This document shows positions 46,811-58,903 of a DNA stretch of 64,000 nt, one piece after another (within the stretch, counting starts at the first letter, position 1; each line of letters opens with the position of its first letter). Origin of the DNA: Chloranthus sessilifolius (Eukaryota; Streptophyta; Magnoliopsida; Chloranthales; Chloranthaceae); NCBI GenBank assembly GCA_021018995.1, contig CM037590.1:68109597-68173596 (forward strand), written 5' to 3'. The notes under the pieces were generated by a model. The model saw only the letters and a list, made by a program, of their open reading frames with translations. It did no database searches and was not told where the DNA came from. Position numbers and translations under genes: made by a program.

Positions 46811-48064
46811 GATGAGTAGTAAAATAGGTTAATATTTCACCCCTTTAAGCCTATATTTAGCCATCCGATGATGGCAATCTGACATATTAGTGAAGTTCTA
46901 ATTGTTTTAGGAATATTTGACCATTGGATATATTTAGAAACATACAAGAGCATAAGAACAACAAACGTTGGAACATTGGAGCAAAAGAGTTAATGGTCCT
47001 TGAAATTTAAAATTTAAATTTGATTTTTGAATTTCAAATCTGGAGTTGAGACTCTATTTAAGCAATCTAGAGAATTAATTTTGGGGACTTTTACATTAGC
47101 TTTTATTTTCTAAGAAGAATTTCTAGCTTTCTTCCAGTTCCTTCTTCCATTTTTCAAGTTTTGCTCTTGCATTTCTTAGTTCTAGTTTAGATTAGTTTTA
47201 ATTTTTGCAACTAAGGAAGATTGTACCTGCTTGGATTAAAGCTTTTGTGGATTTTATTAGAGCCATTTTATGGTATTTTAATGTTTATTTTAATTTTTCT
47301 TTCAATTATGTTGTTCATTTCTAGCATGAGTAGCTAAATCCTTTTGAGGATGGGGATCTAATAAACCCCATCCAAGGTTTTCATCTATGCTACTAAAGAT
47401 CTGTGGTTGGGATATTATGCTATCATAGATGCCTTGATATTTAATGCTTTATTATTCTTGTCGAATTAGTAAATTCCGACTGTCATCTAAGATAGGGGTG
47501 CTAGTCCCACTCCCATGATCTCGGATCTGCAATAAGGAATCTACTCCAGGTTCTTTGTTGATAATATTTGTGGCATTAATCTATCATCATTAGAAGTCCC
47601 TTTTAAGGTGAATGTTTTGCCTCATCTCTTTTACGGCAGTAGGAAGAGCATACACTTAGAGTTGGTTTTGTGGATTAAGTGAAATATTTTTCGTAAACAT
47701 TTGATTGAGTTCAATGTTTATGTGCATTGCATCTTGTGATGGTATCATATCTTAACCGTTAGATCTGTATTTCATAAATGGTAAACCAAGGATGGGAGGA
47801 GTTAGCATCCCGATCCTCTCTTTTATTCTTCATTTAATTCAATTTTACTGCCTAATCTTCATTTCTTATTAAAATCTCAGAAATCGGTAAACTAGTGTAG
47901 TATTGCTTTAGATCTATAGTTTCGTTCTTTGGATTAATTGTTATTTTCATTTCATTTCCTATAATTTTCTAACCAATCTTCGTGAGAACGATCTCGCACT
48001 CTATTAATCTATGCTACATCCGATTCGTGCGCTTGCGAGTTTAAAACAATATTAAAATCACAAC
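46811..48064 (-). mobile_element. Unclassified 1254-bp element inserted in pol
   Basis: Flanked by 5-bp AAGTT at 46806-46810 and 48065-48069. Removing it rejoins the pol frame (SFKNFLRSFEDVFTWSYEDM). On the - strand it starts GTTGTGATTTTAATATTG and ends ACTACTCATC. There is no coding domain. The copy at 32015-32789 has the same start. Confidence 0.8.
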
Positions 48065-48069
48065 AAGTT

Positions 48070-48762
48070 TTTGAATGACCTTACTTTGTAAGGTATGAAC
48101 TTTTAGAAGTTGATAATGCTTTTTCTTTCTTCGAGAGATAGCGACATTCCGATCTTGGTAATTCGGGGAATCTCCTCAATTTCCAGATTGATATCTTCTG
48201 TTTCTTCGACGATGGGGTACAAACCGGTCAAGGAGCTCATTGGAGAGCTCCTCCAAAGGGATATCCTCGTCCAGACTCGTAACACCTACCTCTTCTTGTA
48301 TTTCTACAGGAAAGGGGTCGATTTTACGTGGGACGGGTATTAAGGCATCTTTTTGTGGGATTTTATTTAGAATTTTAAATGACAATATTTTTGGACTTTA
48401 TATTTTTTCAATATTTTTGAAAATTTTATTTTCTTCGGAGATGGACCCTTGGCAGCGCGAATCTGCGTATATATAAGGTATTGCTTGCCAATGGCTTATC
48501 TCACTTTTTATAGGTTTTATTTTTGAGAAACGGGTGCCAAATGTTAGGCCACTCCCTGCTTCTAGGGTTTGGGGCAAAATGCCCAGTTGTGTACTTTAGA
48601 GGCCGCTCCTTTACCTATTTGGATGGAGGGTGTTGACTGATACGGCTCTTCGGAGTCAGCCTCCATCATGTTGATCCCCATTTCATTTGAGATGATATCC
48701 TCAAACGTTAACACAGTTTTGTGGTGATTCACCACAGGGAGAGTTTGTTCAAGTACAGACCG
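48070..48762 (-). pseudogene. Linker between protease and RT
   Basis: Decayed pol linker with EDIPLEELSNELLDRFVPHR (48385-48176) and EIPRITKIGMSLSLEERKSI (about 48200-48110), the usual lead-in to Tat RT. Frames change several times. Confidence 0.6.
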
Positions 48763-49800
48763 TCATTCCTCAAAGAGGGATAATGCAGCCAAGTCTATCT
48801 CCAGGCTGAAAAGGGTGATGTGGGGATTGGTGGGGTGAACCGGTGCAGTAGGCTTATGTGGGGTTAATTTGGTTACCCCATTCCGATCAATCTTCCCAAC
48901 CCTGGCACTCACGAATGAATTTATGATATGAGGCCTGGGACAGGGTTTCTCCTCTATGTGGATCCTCCTAGCTTTTATAGCTGCCGTTGCGCAGGCTTTC
49001 TCCTTAGCCTCTCGCACTTCTTCTTTCGTGGGCTTGTAATCTAGCCTAAATCTGACTTTTTGGCCCCCCTTAGCTGTGACGGGCTCCTTCCTACATTGCA
49101 GTCTCGACCCGAGTTCCTTTCCTTTTTGATAGCCCCACTTTTGGAGCATGGCTACTGCTGCTATTATTCCACCTCCGGTTCTTAAAATGATGCCCTCAAT
49201 GGGCTTCGGGAGTATCATCGACACCTCGTATTTGAAATTGTGGAGGTTGATGTCCTCATCGGTGTGCGGCACATCCAACACTTTGGGTTTTCCGACGCTG
49301 TTGGTGGCTTTTTCTTTCTCACTGTGCCCTTCACCAATGATTGTGATGATCTTATGCCCGGACGCAAACTTGAGCTTTTGGTGCAGTGTGGAGGGGATCG
49401 CTCTAACTTCATGCAACCATGGGAGCCCCAATAGTAGATTGAACGAGGATTTGATGTCCATCACTTAAAATAGTATGGAGAAGGTCATTGGCCCAATTAA
49501 CAGCTCTAGGTCAACTTCTCCCATTATCTCTCATCGTGTGTTATCGAAGCCTCTAGCTTTAATTCTCGTGGGTCTCAGCATGCACGGATCCACAGCAAAC
49601 TTGGTGGCGGTTCTCAGTGGGCATATATTTAATGCAGACCCGTTATCGATTAAAACTAAGGGGATTATCATATTTCTAGACTCAACAGTTATATTAAGGG
49701 ATTTGGAGTGGCTGCTCCCTTCATCCGGTAAATCGGTATCCGAAAATGAAATGGCATTTGGAGCCATTACTTGACCAATTATTTGCCCGACTTCATCTGG
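48763..49800 (-). pseudogene. Tat/Ogre protease followed by G-patch
   Basis: Aspartic protease active site VLIDNGSALNICPL (about 49660), with Asn where most retroviral-type proteases have Thr or Ser. The flap-to-end motif MDIKSSFNLLLGLPWLHEV (49464-49400) leads to STLHQKLKF. A stop at about 49467 splits the domain. Downstream, MLQKWGYQKGKELGSRLQ (about 49150-49095) matches the G-patch often found after the protease in Ogre-type elements. Confidence 0.82.
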
Positions 49801-49806
49801 GCTAAC

Positions 49807-51825
49807 CTAAAGTGATACATGTGTATTTTTTAACGCCCTTATTAATGCGTGAAAATAGAGTGAGGACATCATTAACAGATCCCACACAGTGATATGGGTA
49901 GACATTCTTCTCAGTTGAGTCTCCAATATATCTTCTCGACTCATTTTTTCAAACGGATTAACAACACTATCTTTCTTTCCCTTTGGTTGGGCCTGTGCTG
50001 CTGCTGGTGCTTCTGACTTCTTTGAAATCTTCCTAGATTGGGTCACAAAGTCCACTGCCCCTTCTCTGTTGCCATCAACATTGATATCTGTTTGTTCATA
50101 ACTCAGTGAGACCTGATGAGGATCATAGGTAGGTCTCAAAATTTGGAATGATATAGCTGCTGGTATCAGATGTACTTGTACTGCAGACTCCAGAGGTGTG
50201 GGTAACACTTGATTCACTTTGGTGATAGCTAGTTGGGTGGCAAAATTGGGCCAGATGGGGGTGGTGAAGCTTGTGGGTGGTGGCACCGGGGGAAAAGGGG
50301 TAAGAGTAGGCTATTGGTGGCTGATCAGTGTTGGCGGGGGATTAAGGGCATGATGGGCTATTGGGTAATTGATAGGGGTGGTGGTGTATGGTTGATATGC
50401 ATTTATATACATATAATTAACAGGAGTGGGCGATGGGAAATAAGTCCTAAGATCTAAGGGTTCGATTCGTGATGCTGGGTTGGGAAAATAATCCGATAAA
50501 TTCAAGGGTTTAATCACCCTAATATTCCTTTCTTCATAATTTCTCGACAACGGTGCCACATATCTCTCCCGATCATTGATGTAATCCGACGAATCAAATT
50601 CAAATTCCTCCTCACACTCCTCTATCATCCCAATAGTGGGTCTGGGACCTGCTCCTCCGATAGGATGTGGGGGTAATGACACCTGATGAATATTCGCATG
50701 CTGGTTCACTTGAGAAGGTGCTGGTGGAATAATTTTTCCAACATCGATTAAATCTTGAATTGTGTGCTTCAATGGGAAGCAGCGATCAGTCGGGTGACCC
50801 GGACCCTGATGAAAGTTATAGTGAGTATTAGGGTCATTATTCTTTTGGATCGGGTGAGGAGGAGGTTGCGGTTAACGAACAGTAACTAATCCCTTTTCTA
50901 TTAGTAAAGGTAAAAGTACACTTAGAGATTACCCTAGGGGTGTAAACACTCGGTCATAGCAGGCTCTCCTCTGCTCCGGAGTCATCTGGATTCCTTGTCA
51001 ATTCCCTGCTCTCTGCATCTGCTTAGTTCTGACTGGCGCTGGCTGGGATGCTTGAAAATGGAATGGGGTTATATTATTATTGGGCCTGGTATTGGCAATG
51101 TTCTGGATATCGGCCCCTGTTATTTAATCGTTCCTCTATACTAAAAACCTTCTAACCCCACTGGCTCCACTTGGTATGTTCTTATTTAGGCGACCTTCCC
51201 TGATGGCATCTTCACAACGATTGGCGTTCCTCACCAGATCAGTAAAGCTGGATTACTACTGGTATACTAAAAAGTCTGAGATTACTGGTAGAGTATTCTT
51301 AGAAATCATTTCAATATGTTCATCATCAGGTATCCTGTTTCTAACCTGAACTTCCAATGCTCTCCAATGCCCCAAATAATCACTAAAGGTCTCATTCAGG
51401 TTCTGCTTCAAACGGGCCAAGTCTGACTTATGTGGTTCAATGTCTATATTGTAGACATATTATTCTTGAAACAAATGCGTCAAGTCTTTCCATGTTTTCA
51501 TCATAGATGGTTCCAAAGATGTAAACCATCTCAAAGCAGGATTGGTCAAACTTTTCTGAAAGACCTTTATCAATAGTCTTTTGTCCCCTCCATATTGGCA
51601 CATGTCCCCATAATAAGACTTGAGGTGTGCTATGGGATTGCCGGTGCTGTAGTACTTGTCAAAAGCTGGCATTTTAAATTTGGGAGGCAAGGGGACCTCA
51701 GTGAACAAACATAAATCTGTGAAGTCCGTGGCGTGGATTTCGGCAACACCCATTTTCAACAACTGTTTGTAAATTTTGTCCAACTGTTCTTTCAACTGTT
51801 CTGATTCTTTGGATATGGGGGCCAC
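49807..51825 (-). pseudogene. Tat/Ogre gag core and nucleocapsid-like region
   Basis: Capsid motifs at 51825-51460 (KFKMPAFDKYYSTGNPIAHL, YYGDMCQYGGDKRLLIKVF, ALRWFTSLEP). Near 50815 FHQGPGHPTDRCFPLKHTIQ is the degenerate zinc-knuckle motif of Tat gag. A low-complexity linker follows, then VVNPFEKMSREDIL and ITVWDLLMMSS (about 49950-49860), a conserved block before the protease. Several stops and frameshifts lie in between. Confidence 0.82.
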
Positions 51826-51957
51826 ATTCTCAGCAGTTGGTTGGACTTCACTCTGGGCTACAGGGGGTGGGCAATTATAGGAGGAGGGTTAAGGCTGGTT
51901 AATTCCCTAGCATAGGCTCCACTATTTCTAATATCATCCTCTTCATACTGCTGGTCT

Positions 51958-53505
51958 TTATAGAGTGCAGTGAGGGCGGGGTTCTCTTGCTGGTGCTGTA
52001 TGGACTGGATGAGAATGACATGAATGGGGGTTGGGTGAGCCTTTTGGGGATGAGAGAAAGTTTGTTGTATGATAGGAGGAGTGGAAGCCAGATTTTAGAG
52101 TGGGGCCTGATGAGGCCATTGGGCCTAGGGAAAGGCTTGAAACTGTCCTTGGGATGTTGGATATGGGTGAATTGGGGTTGATGTAAGGCATGGGTTTGAG
52201 CAAGGTATGAGGGTTGTGAGTGGGTAAAATTTTAGAGCAGTTGTGAAGGGTATGAGTGTGAGGCTCGAAGGTTTTGATGGGCTTAGGTTTGGGCCATGAA
52301 GCCTTGGGAGGGTTGGGCTATGAAGGTTTGGCCTATGCGTCCTTGGGAAGCTTGGGCCACAAAGCCTTGGTCATAATAGCTGTGTGCTAGGGGGCCTTGG
52401 TGGGTTTGGGTCATGGGCCATTGATGGGTTTGGGCCATGGGCCCTTGATGGGTTTGGGTCATGGGCCATTGGTGGGTATGGCCCATTGGACCTTTAGGGG
52501 TCTGGGCCATGGGCGGGGTCACGGGTTTTTGGGCTATGGGGCCTTGGGGTATGTGGGAAATGGGGGTTTGGGCCATTAGGCCTTGGGATATGTGGGAAAT
52601 GGGGGTTTGGATAGTGTGAATGATGGGGGGTTGATGGGGGTCATAGGGGAATGAGGCATGGAGGGTTGATAGGGTATGGGATGGATCCATAGGTGTGTGG
52701 TGTGGATGAGAGGGAATGTGTTGGGAGACCTTCCACCTATTGTAGGTTTGAAACATCTCCTCTATCATGGCCATGGTAGGGGGATCAGATGGAGATAGGT
52801 TATTTGATGGTTGGAGGGGTATGGATGGGGTGTGTGAAGAGGAAAAATTAGACATGACCCCTATAAAATCGGGCATGACCTGAGTAAGAGGTGGGATATG
52901 GGGTGGATTGGAGAAATGAGGTGGGGCATGGGTGGATGAATTAGGTATGTATGGGGCATGGAGGTGGAGAATGAGAGAGGAAAGTTGCTCATGTCTTCGG
53001 AAGGGATGAGCATGACTTGGGTAAATGGAGGGATGTGTGGGCGATTGGATGTGGTATGAATGGATGTGGGTGAATCGAGTTGGGCGGATGAAAAATAGGG
53101 TATGTTGGTTAAGGTAGAGGGTGGGTTTTGAACGAGTGTGAGAGGAAGGTGAGATGGGTTGGGGATGGCCATGGATGAAGGCATGGCTTGGGAAAATAAA
53201 GGAAAATTTAGATTTTGGTTATTTTGGGAAAGGTGGAAGGAAAAATAGGGGCACCGAACGGGCCGATTATGGTGAGGGTTGATTGGGCAAGGGGGGTGGA
53301 AGTAAAGACTTTTTTGGTATGGGAATGAGTTGGAGAATGTGGTGGGGATGAGTCGGGATCGGCATAAGCCGGGGTCCACAGCCCATGACATATCTTGGTA
53401 TCGGGTTGGGTACGGGTGCCTCGGATGGGGCCCGTAAAGCTTCCTCCTTTCTCCTCTAAGGGATGATGGAGGGTACGATGATGCCGTTGTGCCGGTACCA
53501 ATCAA
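51958..53505 (-). pseudogene. Pro/Gln/His-rich ORF upstream of gag core
   Basis: Open stretches 53505-52861 (214 codons) and 52876-52283 (197 codons) in different frames, then 52203-51958. They encode proline-, serine- and histidine-rich sequence without a known fold and include a short helix (TMAMIEEMFQTYNRWK) near 52770. The end is built from an 8-residue repeat (HQGPMAQT). This is either an N-terminal gag extension or the extra ORF1 of Ogre elements; I cannot decide which. Confidence 0.6.
52290..52620 (-). repeat. 24-bp coding minisatellite
   Basis: Degenerate 24-bp units (GGGCCATGGGCCCTTGATGG and variants) encoding QGPMAQTH/QWPMTQTH. They are cleanest at 52400-52490. Confidence 0.8.
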
Positions 53506-53882
53506 GACTCTATTTTTAGGTTTTTATTTTTAATTAATTTTTAAAAAAATTTTATGAATGAAATGAAATGAGGATTTCGGGGCCCTTTGAATTCCCTTCT
53601 CGGGTGACTCTCGCACCCTAAATATGTCCCGCGATAAAGGTTTTGAAGCGCTTTGAAAGGATCAAAGGGAAACCTTTTGATCTATTAAAGGCACGGAAAC
53701 TAATGCAAACAACTCAATCCCCTGAAATGAATTAAAATGAAGTCACCTTCTTTTGACTGGCGAGGGCGTATTGGGTGTCGAAAGTTTCGGGGCCTAAACA
53801 GAGGCACCAAAAATATTGATCGGGGAGTCCGGGATGTGAAGCAGGCATCCAGATTCAGGCTGTTGCTGTGTACCATTTTATG

Positions 53883-53954
53883 CTAGCGCAACTAATAGAT
53901 GCTCCAGTGTAAATTTGAGGATTTTTGGCTTGGTGCAACTATTAGTGGCGCCAG
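53883..53954. promoter_or_regulatory. Palindrome pair in leader, upstream of gag-side ORF
   Basis: Near-palindromes at 53883-53907 and 53930-53954, centres 47 bp apart, more decayed than the others. About 380 bp before the - strand ORF start at 53505. Confidence 0.75.
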
Positions 53955-54462
53955 GCAAAAACTGGGTTCCAGTTTGTTTGACAACAATAGTTCTAGTCCG
54001 AAATGAGTCTCCTAATTGATTTTTTCTGAAAGTTGGGCTTCCGGAGACTGACTGTTCTAATGATACGGCTCTTTCCTCACCGATCCTAAGGGTTTAGAGG
54101 CCAAATTGGGTTCACTATCGCCCTTTTTTTTCTCGGGTTTTAAGCTTGGTAACGAGAAGGTTACCCACCCGATATACCTCAAGCGCAAGCACTTTTCTCA
54201 GGTACTAGGTGGGCTGGGACTTTTCCAGATCATCACCACTAGGGGCTGCCGCCGTACTAAGACCCGAGAGTTTGTATGTGTGCCTAAATAACCCAACCCT
54301 TGAAAATCTACCCCGCAAAGATCAATTTAAATATCCTTTGTTGGTTTAATTTTATTTTTCACTTTCAAGGGAATTTTCTTAAGTTCAAAGACCGGGGGTG
54401 ATGATCCCGTGCCGCCTCTTTGGGCCGGCATTCACTAGCGGAATATGTTTACGGAATTAAAC

Positions 54463-54645
54463 GCGCAAGAAGGCTCGCCAAAAGGCTAAGGCACTTGAAA
54501 TGGCAGAAATGTAAAGAAATTAAATGACAATGCACAAGTAGACCCACCAATCGGCTACGGTGCTTGAAATGACGGAAATGTAAAGAAATTGAATGATGGT
54601 GCGCAAGTAGGCCCGCCAAACAACTAAGGCTCATAAATGACGTAA
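54463..54645. repeat. 69-bp tandem repeat, about 2.6 copies
   Basis: Units start at 54463, 54532 and 54601 (GCGCAAGNAGGCYCGCCAA). Confidence 0.85.
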
Positions 54646-54767
54646 AAGTAGGGATAAGTAAAATGACATAATCGGAGGGATGAGTAAAAAGATAAAATAG
54701 TAGCAATAAAAGGGTTAGTAAATAAAAAATGAAGAGGCAAAATTCAAGGGGAAGATCTACTAGCTAG

Positions 54768-54785
54768 TCCCCAGCGGAGTCGCCA
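54768..54785 (-). other. Primer binding site, tRNA-Arg type
   Basis: TGGCGACTCCGCTGGGGA on the - strand, two bases from the LTR end at 54788. This is the form found in Ogre-type elements, where the primer is tRNA-Arg. Confidence 0.8.
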
Positions 54786-55500
54786 TTTGTACAACCGTGA
54801 GATTTTTGATGATCCCGTCGTGATGACTCGCTAATAAAAATTTAAAGTTGCCACCTAGAGCTTTTGGTATCTCGAGAAATCTAGATCAATTTTATAAGCA
54901 CCGAAGTGCCATAAATATGACCCTGAATCCGGTCTACGCCAAAGGTCTTAGGTAGGGGCTTCGATTATCCATTGGGAAGGTGTTAGGCACCCAATCAACC
55001 CACTTAATGCGGTCTCTACTTATGGTGAAAACAAAAATAATATAAAAGAAAAGAAAAAGCCTTTCTCTTATCTAAAGGATCTTAAAATCCTATTTGTGCC
55101 CCTCCGTTCATACCAAAAATTTAACGGCGTAATGGCACAAATGAGTGGATGGAGGAAGGATTGAGAAGGTAGAGGAACAGAGGGGAGAGACGGAGCTCTC
55201 AGGCCCTTGTTGCATCGCTGTGGAGTCTTGCGTTGGCTTGCTTCGGTGAGCTTTTGAAGGCTTGTATGGTGAGAAATGAGGTTCTAACTCCTAAGGCTTG
55301 ATAGCTAAGAGATAGAGAGGGAAGGCTAGGAGGTAACACACACCTAACCTAGAGCTTTTGGGTGAAATTCTAAGGTCTAAGGGAAGCTTTAAAGTTTTGG
55401 AATTTGTATGAGAATGGTGCACTAGAGGAGAGAGAGAAGGGATTCCTTAATCTCTTAATTGCAAAAATTTTCAAGCCTTTGTAAAGGGAGGGGTGCCTCT

Positions 55501-55510
55501 CTATTTATAG
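55501..55510 (-). promoter_or_regulatory. Tat/Ogre LTR TATA box, right copy
   Basis: CTATAAATAG on the - strand, identical to the left copy. Confidence 0.65.
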
Positions 55511-55791
55511 GAAAAAGAGAGGTTAGGAAGGTGCTTAAAAGCTAATTTGGATTAGCAATTAGGTAATGGGCAATCTACGGTTTCCTATGGTTTTTGGATC
55601 CTTGAAAAGTGTGAAGAGTTGCTCCAACGGTGGATGTTAGGGTAGAGCTTTAAACTACTTAAGAAGTTGCACATAGATAGTAAATGGGTGCAACAGAACT
55701 ATCAAAATATACCCCAAAGGTCAAGATGGTCAATAAGTCAAACCCTAATCTCTAAATTTGAGGTAAAGAACCAGGGTTACTATTCATAATC

Positions 55792-55914
55792 CTGGCGCAA
55801 CTAATAGTTACGCCAGGCTTAGGAATAGTAAAATAGTATTCCTACAGTGCCTGGAAGTTGGCTTCCCGAGGTGGGGTCCACTTTTATAACTGGTGCAACT
55901 ATTAGTTGCGCTAA
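55792..55914. promoter_or_regulatory. Palindrome pair upstream of LTR promoter, right
   Basis: 55792-55816 and 55890-55914, centres 98 bp apart exactly as in the left copy. Confidence 0.85.
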
Positions 55915-57784
55915 AACCCTAGGGGTTCCACAATATTTACCATTTTGCCCTTCAATTTCAGAATGCGATATCTTCTCGCACACAGCTCCGATTGGGGTGA
56001 TTCTTGGCTCATTGGAAAGCTGGGGACTTCTACTTTTCAATGATATAAGATTTGATTATAGTTGAAGGTCATAGCTAGTCTTGATACACCACTCATCATC
56101 CATTTCTTGGGAAAGCTAGGTTTAGGTCCGGAATGAGTTCTAAGGGTCGGGATGGGTTTCTAAGGATTCGGAAAGGTTCCTAAGGGATCTTGGGTAATTC
56201 TTAAGGGTTTGGAATGGCTCCTAAGGTTTCAGGAAGGTTCTTAAGGGTTCCATACATGCCATCAAAAACTCGAAAATGCGCCTCTCTCAAAATGTGTCTT
56301 GATCGGGCCTTGGGCCAAATTTGGCTGTCTACAGATGCCCCTCTTTGGTATCTGATCACTGATGATCGAATGTCAAAGAAAAGAGACATCTAAAGAGGCC
56401 CAAGGCATTACTAACGAGTCTATTACATTCAGAATGAACTTTAAATATCAGATGAGTAACATGGTGAGAAAATGAAAGCCCAGTTTGTCGGGAAAAATGG
56501 TCGTTTCTCAAGATAATCGGTCCCCAAGCGCTTAGCGATATTAGTGGGCATAACGAAAGTGGAAATGAGTTACGAAAGCCCAATAGCTTGGAAAAACATT
56601 TGCTTCTTGAGATGTTTTGAAGGAGTTTGATATTCAAGATTCATTCTGAATATAACAGCTTCGTAAGTAAGGAGGGTGATTGACCCACATTCAAAGATAG
56701 GCCCAAAATAAGTACGTAAGGTTCCAAAGTTTACGTCCAATCATATGAGACATTGACCGCCTCATCACACTGGTCATAGGTGCCCCTGCTTGAAGCAGAG
56801 TTTGAGGTCTTTGGGCAAACCCATTGATCCCAAAGTTTATTTTAGTACGACTACCCGAGCGGAGCGAACAGATATCACAACGCTTTTTGGGAGTATGTGC
56901 TGCTTTTCCAATGTGCCCCGGATCATCATGACCTAGAGTACCCAACCTCAAATGACATAAAATAGATTTGACCAAAATTGGGTGCCCCCCGAAAGGGACA
57001 CCTAATCCTAGTCTCTGCCGATAATGATTCTATAAATTATTTAACTATGCATAAACATGCACCCATTAGGGGTGATAAGCAACAAAGGCGATGGAAGTCT
57101 CAACCCAGATCCTGTTTGGGTATAATTTACGAGAACAAATGACCATCCTACGAATACCTAGACGTATGGCGTACACTTTAAGCCTGCGGAAATAAGGGGA
57201 ATGAACCCTTCTGCATGCATGTTTACATGTAGTTTAATTTATATGTAGTTTCATTTTTAACAAGTTAGTTTCTATTAATGATTGACCTTTTTCATAATGG
57301 AGTTACCCATACCTCAAACCCCGTAGGGCCCACGCCCGGACAGTGCAGACCAAGAGTCCACACCTCTGAAATAGCTCGCGATCAATATGAAGTTAGACAC
57401 TCACGTTCCTATGAATCCAAAGACAAAGTGCTTAGCTCAAAAATTTAGTAGTGGAGTCGACCCTGGCCGAAATATTGACCGTCTAATCGGGATTGACACC
57501 GTTGCTCCTACTTCGAAGTAGGATCCAAAAATCTAAGCCGAACCTTAGACTTAGGACATTCATATACCGCATCGAAACCCGCATGTGCGTAGTTGTGCGT
57601 CCAATCATACAAGGCATAGACTGCCTCATTTAACTGGTCATGGGTGTCCCCGCTTGAAGCAGGGTTCGAGGTCTTTGGGCGAACCCGTTGATCCCGATAC
57701 TTATTTAGCATGATTACTCGATCAGAGTGAATAGATGTCGCAATGCTTTTTGGGAATACGTGCAGCATTTTTGAAACATACATT

Positions 57785-58200
57785 TTTATTATTTTATGTG
57801 GAAAATTTTGACCTTTTTTGTGTTTATCATTTTATGTGATTTTAGATTTTGAGTTATCATTTTATGTGATTTTTTTTTTATTTGAAGTCATCATCTCATA
57901 TGATTTTATCACTTTATCACTTCTGTTATTTTATGCGAATTTCTTTTGGGATTTTATTTACCTTTTTTGTGGATTTTTTTTTTAGATTTTTAAGTTATCA
58001 TTTTATGTGATTTCTTTTGGTCTTTTAAAGCTATCATTTTATGGGATTTTTTAGTTTTTTCAAGACTATCATTTTACGTGAATTATTTTATCATTTTATG
58101 TGAATTATTCAATCATTTTATGTGAATCATTCTATCATTTTATGTGAATCATTTTTGACTTTTTATGTGAGATTTTTTCATCATTTTTTAGACTTTTTCA
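57785..58200. repeat. ATCATTTTATGTGA degenerate repeats, right copy
   Basis: Same block as 35825-36215 with different unit losses and gains. Confidence 0.75.
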
Positions 58201-58396
58201 TATTTTTCTATATAGGATCGGGATGCCTATTGATCTCGATCCATTTTATTCTAGCATGGCTTCCCGGGCAAGTCGAATGAGGATCGACACGCTGTTTGGG
58301 AGTACGTACATCGGTCGGGAGTAACAAAACGTAGAGAGGGGGGGACTGGGTTATGCAGGCGACCCATACCAGGCCCAAAACTTGACTTATAAGTGG

Positions 58397-58469
58397 CTGG
58401 AGCAACTATTAGTTGCGCCAAGCCAAAAGAGGGCTCAAAATAGCCTGGCGCAACTATTAGTTGCACCAA
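58397..58469. promoter_or_regulatory. Palindrome pair upstream of PMD gene, right
   Basis: 58397-58421 and 58445-58469, centres 48 bp apart, followed by the TATA-like AAATTTAAG at 58487. Confidence 0.85.
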
Positions 58470-58537
58470 GCATGGCTGGGGAACAAATTTAAGCAGCCCG
58501 AGTTTGGGCAGCCATCGTGTGTTTTCAAAATTGCTCT

Positions 58538-58857
58538 CTTCCCCCTCTCTAAACCAAAAAAAGAGCCTCCCTAGGGTTCCTTTACATCGCCTCTATGCGT
58601 CCCTCATTGCTGGCATTCGCTCATGCCGATTGATCGTTCGTATCGCACTAGATCAAAGACCCTATTTTCTCCAAAAGGTAACCATTTAATATCCATTTTC
58701 TTTGATTTCTCTTAGTTTTTCTTGCAAATATGATCATGATCTTGTATTCTTAGATGATAAATGATTTATTTTTATTGTAAACAAGTTTATTAATGATGTG
58801 TTGATGATTTTTGTGAATAATGCCCTCTTTTTGTTGTTTTATGGATTTTATTGATGC

Positions 58858-58903
<46 letters not shown>

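Larger units (their letters stand above)
53506..54767 (-). other. Tat/Ogre untranslated leader
   Basis: Between the primer site and the first ORF. Contains a palindrome pair (53883-53954) and a 69-bp tandem repeat (54463-54645). No gene seen. Confidence 0.65.
54788..58537 (-). repeat. Tat/Ogre 5' LTR (inner/outer end inferred)
   Basis: Starts TGTACAACCG next to the primer site and aligns to 32790-36564. The far end is placed by homology to 36564 and is tentative; the expected TG on the - strand has become AG here. It carries a TATA box, palindrome pairs and ATCATTTTATGTGA repeats in the same order. Confidence 0.6.

Noticed and set aside
49148-49774. Plus-strand frames opposite the protease
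   Set aside because: Shadows of the - strand protease and G-patch coding sequence.
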